Part shown: positions 20,228-30,618 of the stretch, one piece after another | Layout of the letters: every line of letters starts with the position of its first letter | Position numbering within the stretch: the first letter of the stretch is position 1 | Source: Symbiodinium natans | Taxonomy: Eukaryota; Sar; Dinophyceae; Suessiales; Symbiodiniaceae | DNA length: 64,000 nucleotides | Reading direction: 5' to 3' | Assembly: GCA_905221605.1 (NCBI GenBank) | Contig: CAJNDS010002085.1 | Span: 126,001 to 190,000, forward strand | Notes under the pieces: model-generated | Seen by the model: the letters and a program-made list of their open reading frames with translations, nothing else | Told to the model about the DNA's origin: nothing | Databases searched by the model: none | Program-made: the position numbers and the translations under genes

Positions 20228-20365
20228 GGGGTTTAGGGTTTAGGGTTTGGGGTTTGGGGTTTGGGGTTTGGGGTTGAGGGCTTAGGGTTTAGGGCTTGGG
20301 GTTTAGGGTTTAGGGTTTAAGGTTTAGGGTTTGGGGTTTAGGGTTTTGGGTTTTGGGGTTTAGAG
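20228..20365 (+). repeat. Mixed TTTAGGG/TTTGGGG array
   Basis: About nineteen units, many TTTGGGG. Confidence 0.9.
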
Positions 20366-20916
20366 TACACTCCCGCCAGATGGAACCACTACCTGACTCA
20401 CACCCCTAGCCGCTGGAAGTTTTGTCAGCCTCGATTAGGGGCCCAGGGATTCATGGCTTCCGCCTTGGAAATCAAAGCGTAGACCTTTCGGGTGAGGCTT
20501 CTACAGGATCGGTTTAGGGTTTAGGGTTTAAGGTTTAGGGTTTAGGGTGGCCCCCCACCACCACAAGCACCCACACCCCTCAAACTTGCAAACTGCATGT
20601 GCGCAGCGAGAACAACTGGATGTCGTCCATTCGGAAGGCACACGCGACGGAGTTTCCGGACATTTCTTCATGTCAGTGCAACAGGCAACGGCTGGGACCC
20701 CTAAACCCGAAACCCTTTTTTGGTATCGGGACTGGGAGGGGATGCCAGAAAAAGCGGCTTGCACGGCTTGACATTGATCAGCTCTAAACCCTAAACCCTT
20801 TGCACCCTAAACCCTAAGCGCCGAACTGCCCAGCCTGAAAGTGGCGGATTGGTTTCAAGGCCTGGCCACCCCATGAAGGACGCCCTCATTTCTAGGGTGC
20901 AACATGCAGGGAAGTC

Positions 20917-21040
20917 GTGGTAGCCCAGCAGCCGTATTTTAATAAGGGCACACCGTCACACCTTTCTTGGGTTGGTCACTTTATAAGGGAACCTAGACCC
21001 AAAAAAGAAGAGTAGTAAAGGGCACCACTGGGCTACCAAG
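20917..21040. mobile_element. Element E, complete copy
   Basis: GTGGTAGCCCAGCAGCC and its inverted partner GGGCACCACTGGGCTACCAAG. Interior CCTTTCTTGGGTTGGTCACTT is shared with 32206-32314. Confidence 0.75.
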
Positions 21041-21559
21041 AAATCTAAGGCCTTTCGGCCTCAGCAGCAAGCGCCAGTCTCTAAAGATCCAAAAGTTTAC
21101 GGGGTTCAGGTATGGGGTTTCCCGAAATAATATGGGTCACGCAAATATGCACCAAAATACTAAAGAAGCTAAAAACGGAACTCCGGTCTATTTCGGAAAC
21201 CCCACTAAGGAAGTACGGGTTCAACCAGGTTTATTCAATCAATGCGGGTCGAGAATGCTCTTCGGGATAGCAACCCAAACCCAGAACCAACGGAACCAAC
21301 TACCCCAACCTCCGTAAAAAAGGGCCCTAAACCCTAAATGGGGGTTCACAAAAATAAGGGACCCATAATATAGACCCCACAAATAATAGTACGATTCCCT
21401 TATAATTAATAAGGTCCCCAATAAGGTACCTCATGATTTCGGAAACCCTACTTGGGGCTTCGGGTTCAAGGAACCCTAACCCTAAACCCCAAACCCGAAA
21501 CCCTAAACCCTAATCCGTAAACCCTAAACCCTAAACCCCCAATAAGCCCTCACACTCAC

Positions 21560-21652
21560 AAGACAAGGCGGAACAAACGCGGCGACCTGGGAATCCGCGT
21601 CGGCCGCATAGCGCTGCCACGAGCCGCGCCAGGTCCTTTCTGTTGCGGCTCT
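21560..21652 (-). CDS. Candidate exon with strong donor
   Basis: Minus frame RNRKDLARLVAALCGRRGFP runs to TCTT|GTGAGT. Arrays flank it in the usual orientation. Confidence 0.45.
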
Positions 21653-21979
21653 GGGGGGTTTTGGGTTTCAAGGCTTGGGGTTTCGGGTTTCGGGTTTAGG
21701 GGCTTCGGGTTTAGGGCTTATATGGGATTTTAGGTTTTCAGGGCTCAGAGTTTCTGAAGGCTTTCGGGTTGAAGGTCCCGGGTGTTCCCTCGAAGGGAAT
21801 CTGACTAAGAGCTTTTGGAACAACACAACTGATCTGCAAACACAAAGCTTGGGGCTCTTGAGGTAGAATTTGGGTTTAGGGTTTAGGGTTGAATCAGCCA
21901 ACCCCCGATAAGGTACACCGAAACCCCCAACACGTTGCCTCTTGCGCCCTGTAAGCCCTGATCACACGCTTGCCGGTTG

Positions 21980-22134
21980 ATGGTACTTACAACCCAATCA
22001 GAACTGTACTTATAGCCCACGTATCAGCCCCGCAAGTGCCCCAATGTGGCAATCATTGGGTTAGAAGTACAGTTAGAATTGGGTTGTTAAGTACCATAAA
22101 ATTGGGGTTATAAGTACCATGAACCTCCAAAGCA
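21980..22134. mobile_element. Element F, long palindromic copy
   Basis: GGTACTTACAACCCAATCAGAACTG at the left is mirrored by TTGGGTTGTTAAGTACC and a second GTACCATGAACCTCC at the right. Confidence 0.7.
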
Positions 22135-22525
22135 CCTCAACAGGGGCCCCACACCCGCAGAGTCCCAGGAAGTGCTGCCACTGCACCTGATAAAGCTGCT
22201 CTCATGTCCTACTACCCCCCTCTACATTACCCCGCCTCTTTGAGGGTACCTGCGGGGCCCAGGATAGGTGTGAAGTTTAAGGGGGTTCAGGGAGGGTTTA
22301 GGCGTTGGCACCGTAAAGTGTCCTCCAAGACTCAGTGGCGGCAGGATCCCAAACGCTCTCTCACCAACCTATCAGAACATCCAAAACTGCTGATCATGAA
22401 GCAATCCTAAACCCTGGCGTTGCACCCTGTTGAGTAGGGGCCTCCTGAATAAAGTCAAGTCTTGTCGGGCTAATTATTCAGGACCCTGTGACTGTTTGGG
22501 GGGTGCCTGGTGGCATCCGGTATTG

Positions 22526-22722
22526 AGTCAAATCTTCCGGTGCCGTAAGTAAACGAAACACTAGAATCAATTGCAGAGCCTCGCTGTCCCTTGTAGATTC
22601 ATATACACTCATCCCGATGAAAGTCATATAAAACCCGTGGACCGTATAAAGAGGGACCAAAAATCGGTTTCGACAATTCCGGGGGGGGGGGGGGCTCGGC
22701 ACACGAAAGAGGGTGTAACATT
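22526..22722. repeat. Dispersed repeat K, copy 1
   Basis: Homologous over about 200 bp to 37112-37317, for example the blocks CAATTG.GGCCTCGCTG and TATAAAGAG.GA.CAAAAAT. On minus, both copies contain overlapping ORFs, but a single-base indel shifts the frame between them, so shared coding is not supported. Confidence 0.7.
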
Positions 22723-22747
22723 TAGCCCTAAACCACAGCATCCTCCC

Positions 22748-22871
22748 CTAGACCCAAGAGTCACCTAGGAATGAAAAGGGTGCCCTTTTTGGTTTTCAGG
22801 GGATTATAAATGATAAGGGAACCCCAACCCTAAAAAAAGGAAATCAGGGCCTAGTCCCGTTCCTGGTCCCA
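22748..22871. mobile_element. Element D, complete copy
   Basis: CTAGACCCAAGAGTCACCTAGG ... CAGGGCCTAGTCCCGTTCCTGGTCCCAG. Interior GAAAAGGGTGCCCTTTTTGG. Confidence 0.7.
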
Positions 22872-22951
22872 GCATCCCTAAACCCTAAACCCGAACCCTA
22901 AACCGGGGTTTAGGGTTTAGGGTTTAGCCCCCCCGCCCCCCCCCGACGCAG

Positions 22952-23031
22952 AGCCTCAGTGGCGGCAGCGGCGCGCGGTATCCAGGCTTTGGCGGCGCTG
23001 GTGGCCATGGCGATCCAGCTCGGGACGGAAG
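22952..23031 (+). CDS. Candidate exon
   Basis: Plus: a pyrimidine-rich CCCCCCCCGACGCAG precedes an Ala-rich frame (SVAAAARGIQALAALVAMAI) ending GGAAG|GTATCT. Acceptor and donor are both good. Another frame is Gly-rich. Confidence 0.45.
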
Positions 23032-23451
23032 GTATCTAATGGTCTAGGATTGAAAGCTTAGGGTTGAGGTGTAGGGTTCAGGGTCTAGGGGTGTAACACT
23101 GCAGCAGGCTACCTTTTGTCTTGAGCTGATGGAAAGTTGCGCGTCGTAGTGGCCCCTTGATGGCCGCATAGCTTGGTGCATCACAGACAGCTGCGCGCAG
23201 AGTGGGGACGGGTGTCGGCACATGCCTTCTATAGGGTTTAGGGTTTGGGGTTTAGGGTTTATAGGGTTTAGGGTAAGCAAAAGCAGGTACTTGGGTACTT
23301 CTCGAAATAAGGGTCCCTTGTTTGGGTCCCCTATATAGCACGGCAACCTCATAACAAGGGACCCTATTTCCTTCAGAACTGCCTTCTTGGATTCCCTAAA
23401 CCCTAAACCCTAAACCCTAAACCCGAAACGATAGAATGGCCCCTGAAAGCT

Positions 23452-23530
23452 GCTAAAACCCAGAAAGACCCAAAGTGAGGACCGCACCCGAGTCCACGCT
23501 GATGGAGCACCAGGCACCTTCTGTCTCCGG
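23452..23530 (-). CDS. Candidate terminal exon
   Basis: Minus: TEGAWCSISVDSGAVLTLGL then TAG. Acceptor side CCCCGGAGACAG. Confidence 0.35.
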
Positions 23531-23960
23531 GGCTTTCGGGTTTCGGGTTGTTTAGGGTTTAGGGTTTAGGGTTGAGGGTTTAGGGTTTAGGGTTTAGGGT
23601 TTGGGGACGGGGGGGTGGGAGGGGACCGGATAAGGCCCCAAATTTCTTCCGTGCAGGGGCTGCGTCCCACCCCAAAACCTCTAAAAAGCAAAGCCCGCAC
23701 CACTTAGGCCCTGAGGGTCCATGTACCTAAATGGGCCTTAAAGTATGTGCTATACAGAGACTTTGGGGCCCAAGTATAAGAATAAGCTGCATGGACCCTT
23801 AGGGAGGGTTTAGGGCAGGTCCAAAGCCATGCATTGCACGAAGAAGCTGCTTGCTTGCACATGCAACGACGGTGCGTCCTTCTATGCCGAGACAAATCTC
23901 GTGCTCTGCATGACCCACGATCACGAGAGCACGAATAAACCGGCGGAGAGATTGTCAACC

Positions 23961-24039
23961 TGCCTCCAGTGCCTTTCAGCAGGTTCTTGATCGCCAGTCG
24001 GCCTGAGGCAGTCGGCCATTCGGTATCAGTGTCCGGCAT
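23961..24039 (-). CDS. Candidate exon 2 of a two-exon model
   Basis: After CTTTGCTTTGGTCAG the minus frame begins MPDTDTEWPTASGRLAIKNL and reaches GGCAG|GTTGAC. With the exon at 24169-24301 it defines a 129 bp intron GTTAAA...GTCAG in matching phase. The frame stays open to 23704 if not spliced. Confidence 0.4.
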
Positions 24040-24168
24040 CTGACCAAAGCAAAGCCAGGCTGCACATGCAATTGCCTGTATGTCACGGTCGTGACTGCTT
24101 TGTTCTTTGATTGGGCGAGTCTCAAGGCCGCTGCCCTACCTAGGAGTATATACATACATCGTTTTAAC

Positions 24169-24301
24169 CTTCATCGCGGCCCCCCTTATGGTGGCTATGG
24201 ACCTCCAGAAAGTCCTGACGGCCCTGATAAGATCCGCACTACGTTGAAGCTCATCGTACACCGAACACCAGATGCGCCTCGGCAGCCGCTTTGCAAACTC
24301 A
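24169..24301 (-). CDS. Candidate exon 1 of a two-exon model
   Basis: Minus frame FAKRLPRRIWCSVYDELQRS then ADLIRAVRTFWRSIATIRGA, ending ATGAAG|GTTAAA. Unknown family. It looks like a basic helical segment. Confidence 0.4.
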
Positions 24302-24394
24302 CTTCAAGCACTCCGTCGTTTCAACAACTGAGCCTCAGACAGGATCTAAACACCCTTTGTAAACCCAGACTCGAGGATCTGGGATCTAATCACC

Positions 24395-24550
24395 CTGAAT
24401 CCTAAACCCTAAATCCCTAAACCCCTAAATCCCCAAATCCCTAAACCCCTAAACCCCTAAATCCCAAAACCCTAAATCCCTAAACCCCTTTCTGAAGCTG
24501 GCACACCCCAAACCTCAAACCCCAAACCCTAAACCCCAAACCCTAATCCC
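24395..24550 (-). repeat. Variant telomere-like array with CCCCTAAA/CCCTAAAT units
   Basis: Octamer and heptamer variants mixed, including ATCCCTAA. Confidence 0.85.
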
Positions 24551-25015
24551 TAACTGGTAGGGATTAGGGTTTAGGGTATGGGGTTTAGTACTTGGGGTTT
24601 AGGGCTTGGGGTTTAGGGTTTAGGCCATGGACCTCTGGTAGTTGGGGAGGTATTGGGTGGGAGCACATTCCTTGTAGTCAGAAAGCCCTCAGGTTCTTGG
24701 GCGTGAGGTCCATGCACCTCACTGATTGTGTCTCCAAAGCCCCTACATAGCAAGTACTTCAAGGCCCAAGCATTCCCTGCTTAGGCACATGGACCCTTAG
24801 GGTAAGGCACTTGCCTCCCATTGTGTGTGGGTTGGTCTTTTCACTCCAGCGCCGACATCTCGGGAAGACGACCCTCGCCCCAACGAAAAGCAGCAGCCGT
24901 GCCCCAATCTACGGGTCAGAGTCTTTCGGGTTGAGTTTTTTTTTGCCACCCACCCAGAAGAGCAGCCACACTTTAGGGTTCAAGGTTTAGAGGTTAGGAT
25001 TCGGGGCTCCCTCAT

Positions 25016-25225
25016 CTACTATTTGCTTAAAAACCCCCCAAAGAATAAACAAGTGATAATAATCCTTATTACCCTGAATAAGGAAGAATATGTTTGTTTT
25101 TTGGGGGTTCTGAAGCTAGGATGGCCCTTAAAACCCTCTGAAAAATACTCCTGAAAATGATCCTCTTAAACCCAATAAGGGAAATATAAAATGTCCCAAG
25201 GGCCTACCTAGGAAGCAATTAGTAG
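25016..25225. mobile_element. Element A interrupted by element B
   Basis: Left end CTACTATTTGCTTAAAAACC, interior TAATAATCCTTATTACCC, right end GGGTTCTGAAG...CAATTAGTAG. The right end is split by the element B copy at 25116-25211. Confidence 0.85.
25116..25211. mobile_element. Element B nested inside element A
   Basis: CTAGGATGGCCCTTAAAACC...GGGCCTACCTAG with GAAG duplicated at 25112-25115 and 25212-25215. Removing the element and one GAAG restores a continuous element A terminus. Confidence 0.9.
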
Positions 25226-25280
25226 CCATCCAGCCATGAACCTTCAAGCTGAATCCGCCGTTGCACTTGGCAAGCTGCAG

Positions 25281-25390
25281 TCCGCCCTCTGACGTTTAAA
25301 GAGGGCGCCGACGCGGACTTCGTCTATCTCCTACGCTCTCAACCTAGCTGCGCCCCTCCCGCAAATGAAGCAATGATCAACCGGAACTAG
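25281..25390 (+). CDS. Candidate terminal exon
   Basis: Plus: TTGGCAAGCTGCAG precedes RPLTFKEGADADFVYLLRSQ and about fifteen more codons ending at TAG (25388-25390), immediately before a TTTAGGG array. Confidence 0.4.
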
Positions 25391-25427
25391 AAGGGTTTAG
25401 GGTTTAGGGTTTCGGGTTTAGGGAATC

Positions 25428-25528
25428 ATCAACCACCAGTGAATTGGCGGGAGGGGGGTGGTCCTGTCGCTTTGGGATCGCTGTGGGTCCCGGGCGTCGA
25501 CAGCCACAACGGGCTTCGGACTTGCTAT
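25428..25528 (-). CDS. Candidate terminal exon
   Basis: Minus: after CCCGGAAG the frame IASPKPVVAVDARDPQRSQS continues PLPPIHWWLMIP then TAA. Confidence 0.35.
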
Positions 25529-26252
25529 CTTCCGGGCTTAGGGCTTCAGGGCCTTTTTCTTTGCGTGGTTTCGGGTCTAAAGGGCTAGGGGTTTAAGGGG
25601 TTTAGGGCTTAGGGAGTAGGGGTTTCGGGCTCCAAGCCCTTGAGCCGAAAGCCTATGCTTCCTGAGCAACCCGTGACTAAGAAAACTACCTGACCACTAT
25701 TTGCTTAAAACGAGGGGCTCATTTTCACACATTCAAGAAAACGAGCGCTTCAATTGCCAAATTTCACTTTGGGCCGGGCTTGGCCCGAAACTCTAGACTC
25801 GTTTTTTTGCTGCAGGGGTGCGAATGGTTTGCGGACTGTTTGGGGGGCTTAGGCAGGGCCTGGGTGGGGAGGTGGTTCAGAATCCCCGTCAAGCCCAAAC
25901 GGATAATAATGATAATAATAATAATAATACTATGACAGCTCATTTTCTCAATTTCTATTCAGCTTGGCGGGGCCCCTCCAAACCAAACTACCTCAAAACC
26001 AAACAAGAAAGTCAGCCCTCTGAGTGTATTCATCTAGTCCCAGCCAGGAGTCAGGTATTCAGGGATTCAACCACCTGGAAATCAGGGGCTTAGAATACTG
26101 GGGTTACTGGGGCTCAAGCACCCCGAAGCCCTGTGGCCCTGGCGGCACTGGACATCCTTTCAGAAGCTACTGCTCCGATCTCGCTGCGTCCATCTCCTTG
26201 CCCATCATCTCCACCACGTTTCGACCTTCAACTGCAAGCAGAAGCCCTGATT

Positions 26253-26520
26253 AAACCCTAAAGGCTCAACCCGAAACTCGAAATACCCCCAACCCTCCAA
26301 AAAACTCCAAAGACCCTCAAACCCTAAACGCCCCAAACCCTCAAGTTCTCAAGGCTCTAAACTCAAAGGACCCCAATCCCTGAAGACCCCAAACCCTAAA
26401 CGCCTAAACTCCGAAACCCCAACTCCTAAAACCTAAACCTCTAAACCCCAACCCCCAAACATCAAAACCCCTAAACCTCAACCCCTAAACCTTAAACCTC
26501 AACTCCTAAACCCTACTTGA
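26253..26520 (-). repeat. Long degenerate CCCTAAA tract
   Basis: Scattered CCCTAAA, CCTCAAG and CCCCAAA units, strongly decayed. Confidence 0.7.
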
Positions 26521-26637
26521 GGGTTCATGGGCAGTTTGTCAGCAGGGTTATAAGTACTCTGAGAACTTCTACAACCAGCTATGAGTATAGTTACCCTACT
26601 CATAACCCATTTTTAACTACCCATTTGCCTCCAAGTA
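26513..26637. mobile_element. Element F, complete copy
   Basis: CTACTTGAGGGTTCATGGGCAG at the left and TAACTACCCATTTGCCTCCAAGTAG at the right. Confidence 0.7.
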
Positions 26638-26645
26638 GGCCTCAA

Positions 26646-26750
26646 CCCTGAACCCTAAACCCTAAACCCTAAAACCCTAAATCCTAACCCTAAACCCTAA
26701 AACCCTAAATCCTAACCCTAAACCCTAAAACCCTAAACCCTAAACCCTTC
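26646..26750 (-). repeat. Higher-order telomere-like repeat
   Basis: The composite unit CCCTAAAACCCTAAATCCTAA is repeated in phase, so heptamer, octamer and variant units form a longer period. Confidence 0.85.
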
Positions 26751-26768
26751 AGCCCTGATCTTCGCCAC

Positions 26769-26832
26769 CTTTTGCGATCCGTTTCGAGGCCCTGGCTGTC
26801 AGCGAACTTGGCGTTCAGCAAAACCTTGGGAA
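26769..26832 (-). CDS. Candidate exon between opposed arrays
   Basis: Minus: CCCTGGTAG precedes PKVLLNAKFADSQGLETDRK, ending AAAAG|GTGGCG. Arrays CCCTAAA (left) and TTTAGGG (right). Confidence 0.45.
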
Positions 26833-27032
26833 CTACCAGGGTTTAGGGTTTAGGGTTTAGGGTTTAGGGCTTAGGGTCCACAATCCCGTTATTGGGAATA
26901 TTTGGTATACATAGTAGGCAAATATTCTTTCTTAAATACACGTAGACAATATGTGTGTACAAGGAGGTTGAGGGTTCAGGGTTTATCGGGTTTGGGGCTA
27001 GTTGGGGTTCGGGGTTTAACGGTAGGGCCATG

Positions 27033-27112
27033 GTTGAGGGCCTGCCTCCTATTGTCCGTGGCTAGACTTTGCCAGCTGGCGACGACTGAAGCCCTCTTCG
27101 CAACAAGGGTAA
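27033..27112 (+). CDS. Candidate exon
   Basis: Plus: after GGTTGAG the frame ACLLLSVARLCQLATTEALF ends ACAAGG|GTAAAACCC, so the intron would start inside a CCCTAAA array. Confidence 0.35.
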
Positions 27113-27469
27113 AACCCTAAACCCTAAACCCTAAACCCTTAAGTAAGTCAGGTTTAGCGTTTGGGGGGTCTAGGATGGTCCAGGGTTTTGGGCTTTAGGG
27201 CAGCGAAAACCGCTTGTCTTGCCGCCTGCCTGGAGCCCCCACTCCGCATGAGTTTAGGGCTTCGGGTTTAGGGGTTAGGATAACAACGCCACCAGCCCTT
27301 CACAAGACTGTCACGTGTAGGATCGCAAGGGAATATGCTTCGAAGATCTATCCCTAAAACGCTGAACACTACACCCTAAACCCTAAACCCCCCTGAACCT
27401 AAACCCTAGGCAAACATGGAAGGGCAACCACTGCGCAGCCTGGCGAAAGCCCATCTTGCAACACAACTT

Positions 27470-27538
27470 AGTAGGGATGATAGTACCCCCGACTATAATC
27501 CCTATTCAGGACTGTTAGTATAAAGGGGGAACATCACA
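27470..27538. mobile_element. Element C, right part
   Basis: TAGTACCCCCGACTATAATCCC, GGACTGTTAGTATAAAGGGGG and AACATC. The left terminus is missing. Confidence 0.65.
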
Positions 27539-27676
27539 AACCTAGACCCTAAACCCCAAACACTGCACAACCTAAACCCTAAACCTCAAGCCCTGAAATC
27601 TGAACCTGGCGTCTGAACGCTTCGAACTCTAACCTCCCCCCAAAGCCCCACCACCTGTATCTCTAAACCCTGTGAG

Positions 27677-27757
27677 GTAGTGGTTCTCAGTAAAGAGCTG
27701 GGGCATCAGGTTCCCGATGAAAAAACACTCAAAAGCCATATTAGGAATTCGGCATAG
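27677..27757 (+). CDS. Candidate terminal exon
   Basis: Plus: TCTCTAAACCCTGTGAG (branch-like CTAAAC) precedes VVLSKELGHQVPDEKTLKSH and a TAG. 27 codons. Confidence 0.4.
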   Translation, partial: VVVLSKELGHQVPDEKTLKSHIRNSA

Positions 27758-27838
27758 TGGTACCGAACTGCCTGAATCCCTTTCAAGGACTAGGGTTTAG
27801 GGTTAGGGTTTAGGGCTTCTGTAAAGAAGCTAAACCTT

Positions 27839-27935
27839 TCATGAAAAACTTCCTTGCCCCTTGCGCTTATTGTTAAGGGGCCTAAAGTATCAATGGCCCA
27901 GCAACAAGCCCTCAAAGCGCTTTGAAGACCCCAAA
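27839..27935 (-). CDS. Candidate exon
   Basis: Minus frame ACCWAIDTLGPLTISARGKE then VFHE, ending GAAAG|GTTTAGC. Confidence 0.3.
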
Positions 27936-28225
27936 AGACTGCCCTAAAACCCTGATAGCACCCAAAGCCCGAAACCCTGAACCCTAAACCGAAACCCTTG
28001 AAGACCGGAAGCCTAAACCCGAAGCCCGTTTTTAACCCCTGAAATCCTTCGACCCCCCCCCCCAAAAAAAAAAAAAAAAAAAACTGAACTCTAAATCTCA
28101 CACAACTCATACCAAAAGACCGAAATCACCTCACCCTAAACCCTAAACCCTTTTTTGAATCCGGATTTGATGACTGCCAGACGAGCAAACCCTAAACCCT
28201 AAACCCTAAACCCCCCCCTAAATAT

Positions 28226-28311
28226 GAAGACCGAAATCTCCTCTTGCCGTCCCATGTGCCGCAGCGATGTGACCGTCTGGGCCAGCTTCCACGCGTGTGG
28301 GCTCCGTGAGG
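28226..28311 (-). CDS. Candidate exon between opposed arrays
   Basis: Minus: CCCTCAGGCAG precedes SPHAWKLAQTVTSLRHMGRQ and EEIS, where a GT follows. It can also run to the GTTTAGG array. Confidence 0.5.
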
Positions 28312-28723
28312 CTGCCTGAGGGTTTAGGGTGTAGGGTTTAGGGTTTAGGTTTAGGGTTTAGGGTCTGGGGTCTAGGGTGTAGGAGGGTTTAGGGGTTTAG
28401 GTCTAAGGATTTAGGGCAGCTTCGGGTTTAGGGTTTAGGGCTAGGGTTTAGGGTTTGTGAGGGTTTCGGGGTTTAAGGGGTTGGGGCTTTCGGATTTAGG
28501 GTTCAAGGGTTTGGGGATTTCCAAATGGCTTGATTGTGCAGGGGCGTTTTCGGCCTCAGGGGGTTCAGAGTTTCAGAGTTTAAGGGCTGCAGGGTTTTCG
28601 GGCTTTACGAGCACGGGCTTTTCGGGGCTTAGGGTTTTGGGATTTCGGGTCGAGGCTCATAATTCTACCTAAACCCTAAACCCTAAACCTTGAACCCTAA
28701 ACCCTAAACCCTTTCATGTGCAG

Positions 28724-28816
28724 TTGTTTGAGCTTACGGTGTGCGTCGGGAGTCTTGATCTGAAGGGAGCCCCAACTTCACGGCTTCACGGCACCTCAAC
28801 AAGACCAACTCAATGA
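28724..28816 (+). CDS. Candidate terminal exon
   Basis: Plus: CCCTTTCATGTGCAG precedes LFELTVCVGSLDLKGAPTSR and ends at TGA. 31 codons in phase. Confidence 0.4.
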   Translation: MFELTVCVGSLDLKGAPTSRLHGTSTRPTQ

Positions 28817-28832
28817 TCGAGCACCTCCTCCG

Positions 28833-28833
<1 letters not shown>

Positions 28834-28861
<28 letters not shown>
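28834..28861. repeat. Poly-C tract
   Basis: About 28 consecutive C residues. Confidence 0.95.
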
Positions 28862-28863
<2 letters not shown>

Positions 28864-28941
28864 AACCCTCAACCCTCCACCCTAAACCCTAAACCCTAAA
28901 CCCTAAACCCTAGGGTTTAGGATTCGGTTTCATGCTTGCAG

Positions 28942-29029
28942 GGCTTCAGGGGCTGCAGGCCTTCAGGTGCGCTACCTCAGAGCCAGGATACGAGTTCCTA
29001 CTCTTGGTAGCATACAAGCCATGGTATGA
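28942..29029 (+). CDS. Candidate terminal exon
   Basis: Plus: TTTCATGCTTGCAG precedes ASGAAGLQVRYLRARIRVPT and ends at TGA. Confidence 0.4.
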
Positions 29030-29149
29030 TAAGGGTACCTCTTTTTGGGGTTTAGGGTTCAGGGTTTAGGGTTCAAAGTTTGGGGTTTAGGGTTTGGGGT
29101 TTAGGGTTTAGGGTTTAAGGTTTGGGGTTTAGGGTTTGGGGTTTGGTTG

Positions 29150-29246
29150 CTTGGGATGTTCCCCCTTGCAGTAACAGATTAGAGTACTGTACTCCCTATT
29201 CAGGACTGTTGGTCTTTGGGCGGGGGGGGGGGGGGACATCCCACTT
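29150..29246. mobile_element. Element C, copy with expanded G tract
   Basis: CTTGGGATGTTCCCCCTTGC ... CTATTCAGGACTGTTGG ... G14 ACATCCCA. The poly-G replaces the usual GGGGGAACATCCC. Confidence 0.7.
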
Positions 29247-29324
29247 GGTTACTTTATACGGGAACCCAGTAGTTTAGGGTTTAGGGTTAGGGTTGAGGGT
29301 TCAGGGAATCCCCGAGCCCTAAAG

Positions 29325-29417
29325 ATTGGGGCGGGAGGCCACACCGGCGCGTCCGGCAGTGCACCGTGTAGGTGTACGTGCCGATGCCTGGTGAGTCGAT
29401 GCCTTGCCAGCCGGTGT
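29325..29417 (-). CDS. Candidate exon
   Basis: Minus: AGTTTTCGCAG precedes TGWQGIDSPGIGTYTYTVHC and RTRRCGLPPQ. The alternating T-Y strand pattern suggests a beta-rich domain. No family named. Confidence 0.45.
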
Positions 29418-29541
29418 CTGCGAAAACTCCTTAAGCCCTCAGTCAGATTAGGGTTCAGGGATGAAGGTTTACTTATGGAAGTCGAAGGGCTTCACGGCGA
29501 ACCAAGGGTGTAGGGTGCAGAGCCTGAACTAAACCTTCAAG

Positions 29542-29625
29542 CCGTCACCGCATCCCTCGGGCCGAGGATTGATTGAGTTCCTCAATGCGAAGATGTCGAA
29601 GCTTTTGGGTGAACTTGCGGACTGA
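29542..29625 (+). CDS. Candidate terminal exon
   Basis: Plus: GAACTAAACCTTCAAG (branch-like and acceptor) precedes PSPHPSGRGLIEFLNAKMSK and LLGELAD, then TGA. Confidence 0.45.
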   Translation, partial: PSPHPSGRGLIEFLNAKMSKLLGELAD

Positions 29626-29877
29626 GATCTATTGGAGGCACAAGGTCAGTTTACCTTTGGGTTTCAGGGAGAGATTCCTGATACCCAAGAAGGTTAAAGC
29701 CTATCTACTCACCACCCTAAGGTAAACCTAACGCAAGACTTGCAGGGAAACAGCCGCTGTGCAACAACAGAATCCTAAACTGGGCTGCGTTCCAACTCCA
29801 ACCCATAGCCACAGTGCCTCACCTGGACAGTCTGAACCAGCGACCCTAGATCCATATCCCTATAAGCCCCAAACCCC

Positions 29878-30022
29878 TACTTGAAGGTTCATGGTACTTA
29901 GTAACCAATTATAACTGTACTTATAACTGTACTTATAACCATATTAGGGCAGTTAGGGGGCTTATAAGTACAGCTATAAGTACAGTCATAATTGGTTAGT
30001 AAGTACCATGAACCTCCAAGTA
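29878..30022. mobile_element. Element F, perfect fold-back copy
   Basis: CTTGAAGGTTCATGGTACTTA at the left is mirrored by TAAGTACCATGAACCTCCAAG at the right. The inner AACTGTACTTATAA is tandemly repeated. Confidence 0.85.
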
Positions 30023-30317
30023 TACCCACTCTGTCCAAGGGTCTCATGGAAGCTGGATACTCCTTGGCGATTGCTGTGATTTTGGTGCGTCTCTGCATGC
30101 CGTCCCATGGACCGACTCATTCGGGTTTGGGGTTTCGGGGCCTTGGTTCATTTTTTGCCCCATCCACATAGCTGGAGGTGTTGGTTTAGGGTTTCGTGTC
30201 AAGGGGCTTAGACATCGTCAGGTTGCAAGGAAGTCTGAAAGATGGGTGCGTGGGCCGGAGCGGAGGAACTCTCAACTTTCACTGACGAGCCAAACAACTC
30301 ACCTCTGCTCCTACAGA

Positions 30318-30500
30318 AACACTTGGAGGTTCAAGGAAAGCTATAGATGGGGTCAAAATTAAGTAGGGCAAGCAGAGTTATGACTTGTAAAACTAGAGTC
30401 GTAGTCTTACTGGGGCTGGGAGAAGTGGTATCTCATGGTACGTACTTCTGCCACTATGTACCTACCCATGAACCCTAACATAAGCAACCTTGAAGCTCCC
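30318..30500. mobile_element. Element F, divergent copy
   Basis: CACTTGGAGGTTCAAGG...AAGTAGGGCAAGCAGAG...CTACCCATGAACCCTAAC. Confidence 0.5.
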
Positions 30501-30618
30501 TGAAGCACCTGCCCTCCCGGTGGGGACGGGCGTCGCTCGATCCGGCTGCCTCGCTAGACACAGACCACAGCCCCTGGCTGTCGCTGCCTGGCAGAACGCA
30601 CGTGCACACTGCCGCGCC

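Noticed and set aside
20568-20876. A plus-strand PH-domain C-terminal exon (KLHVRSENNWMSSIRKA) with a following exon ADWFQGLATP
   Set aside because: The W..I..A helix pattern is suggestive, but the minus strand is equally open (CAFRMDDIQLFSLRTCSLQV) and the donor would be GC. Not firm enough to name.
22478-22741. 87-codon minus ORF in repeat K
   Set aside because: The second copy of the repeat has a frame-shifting indel relative to this one, so the ORF is probably fortuitous.
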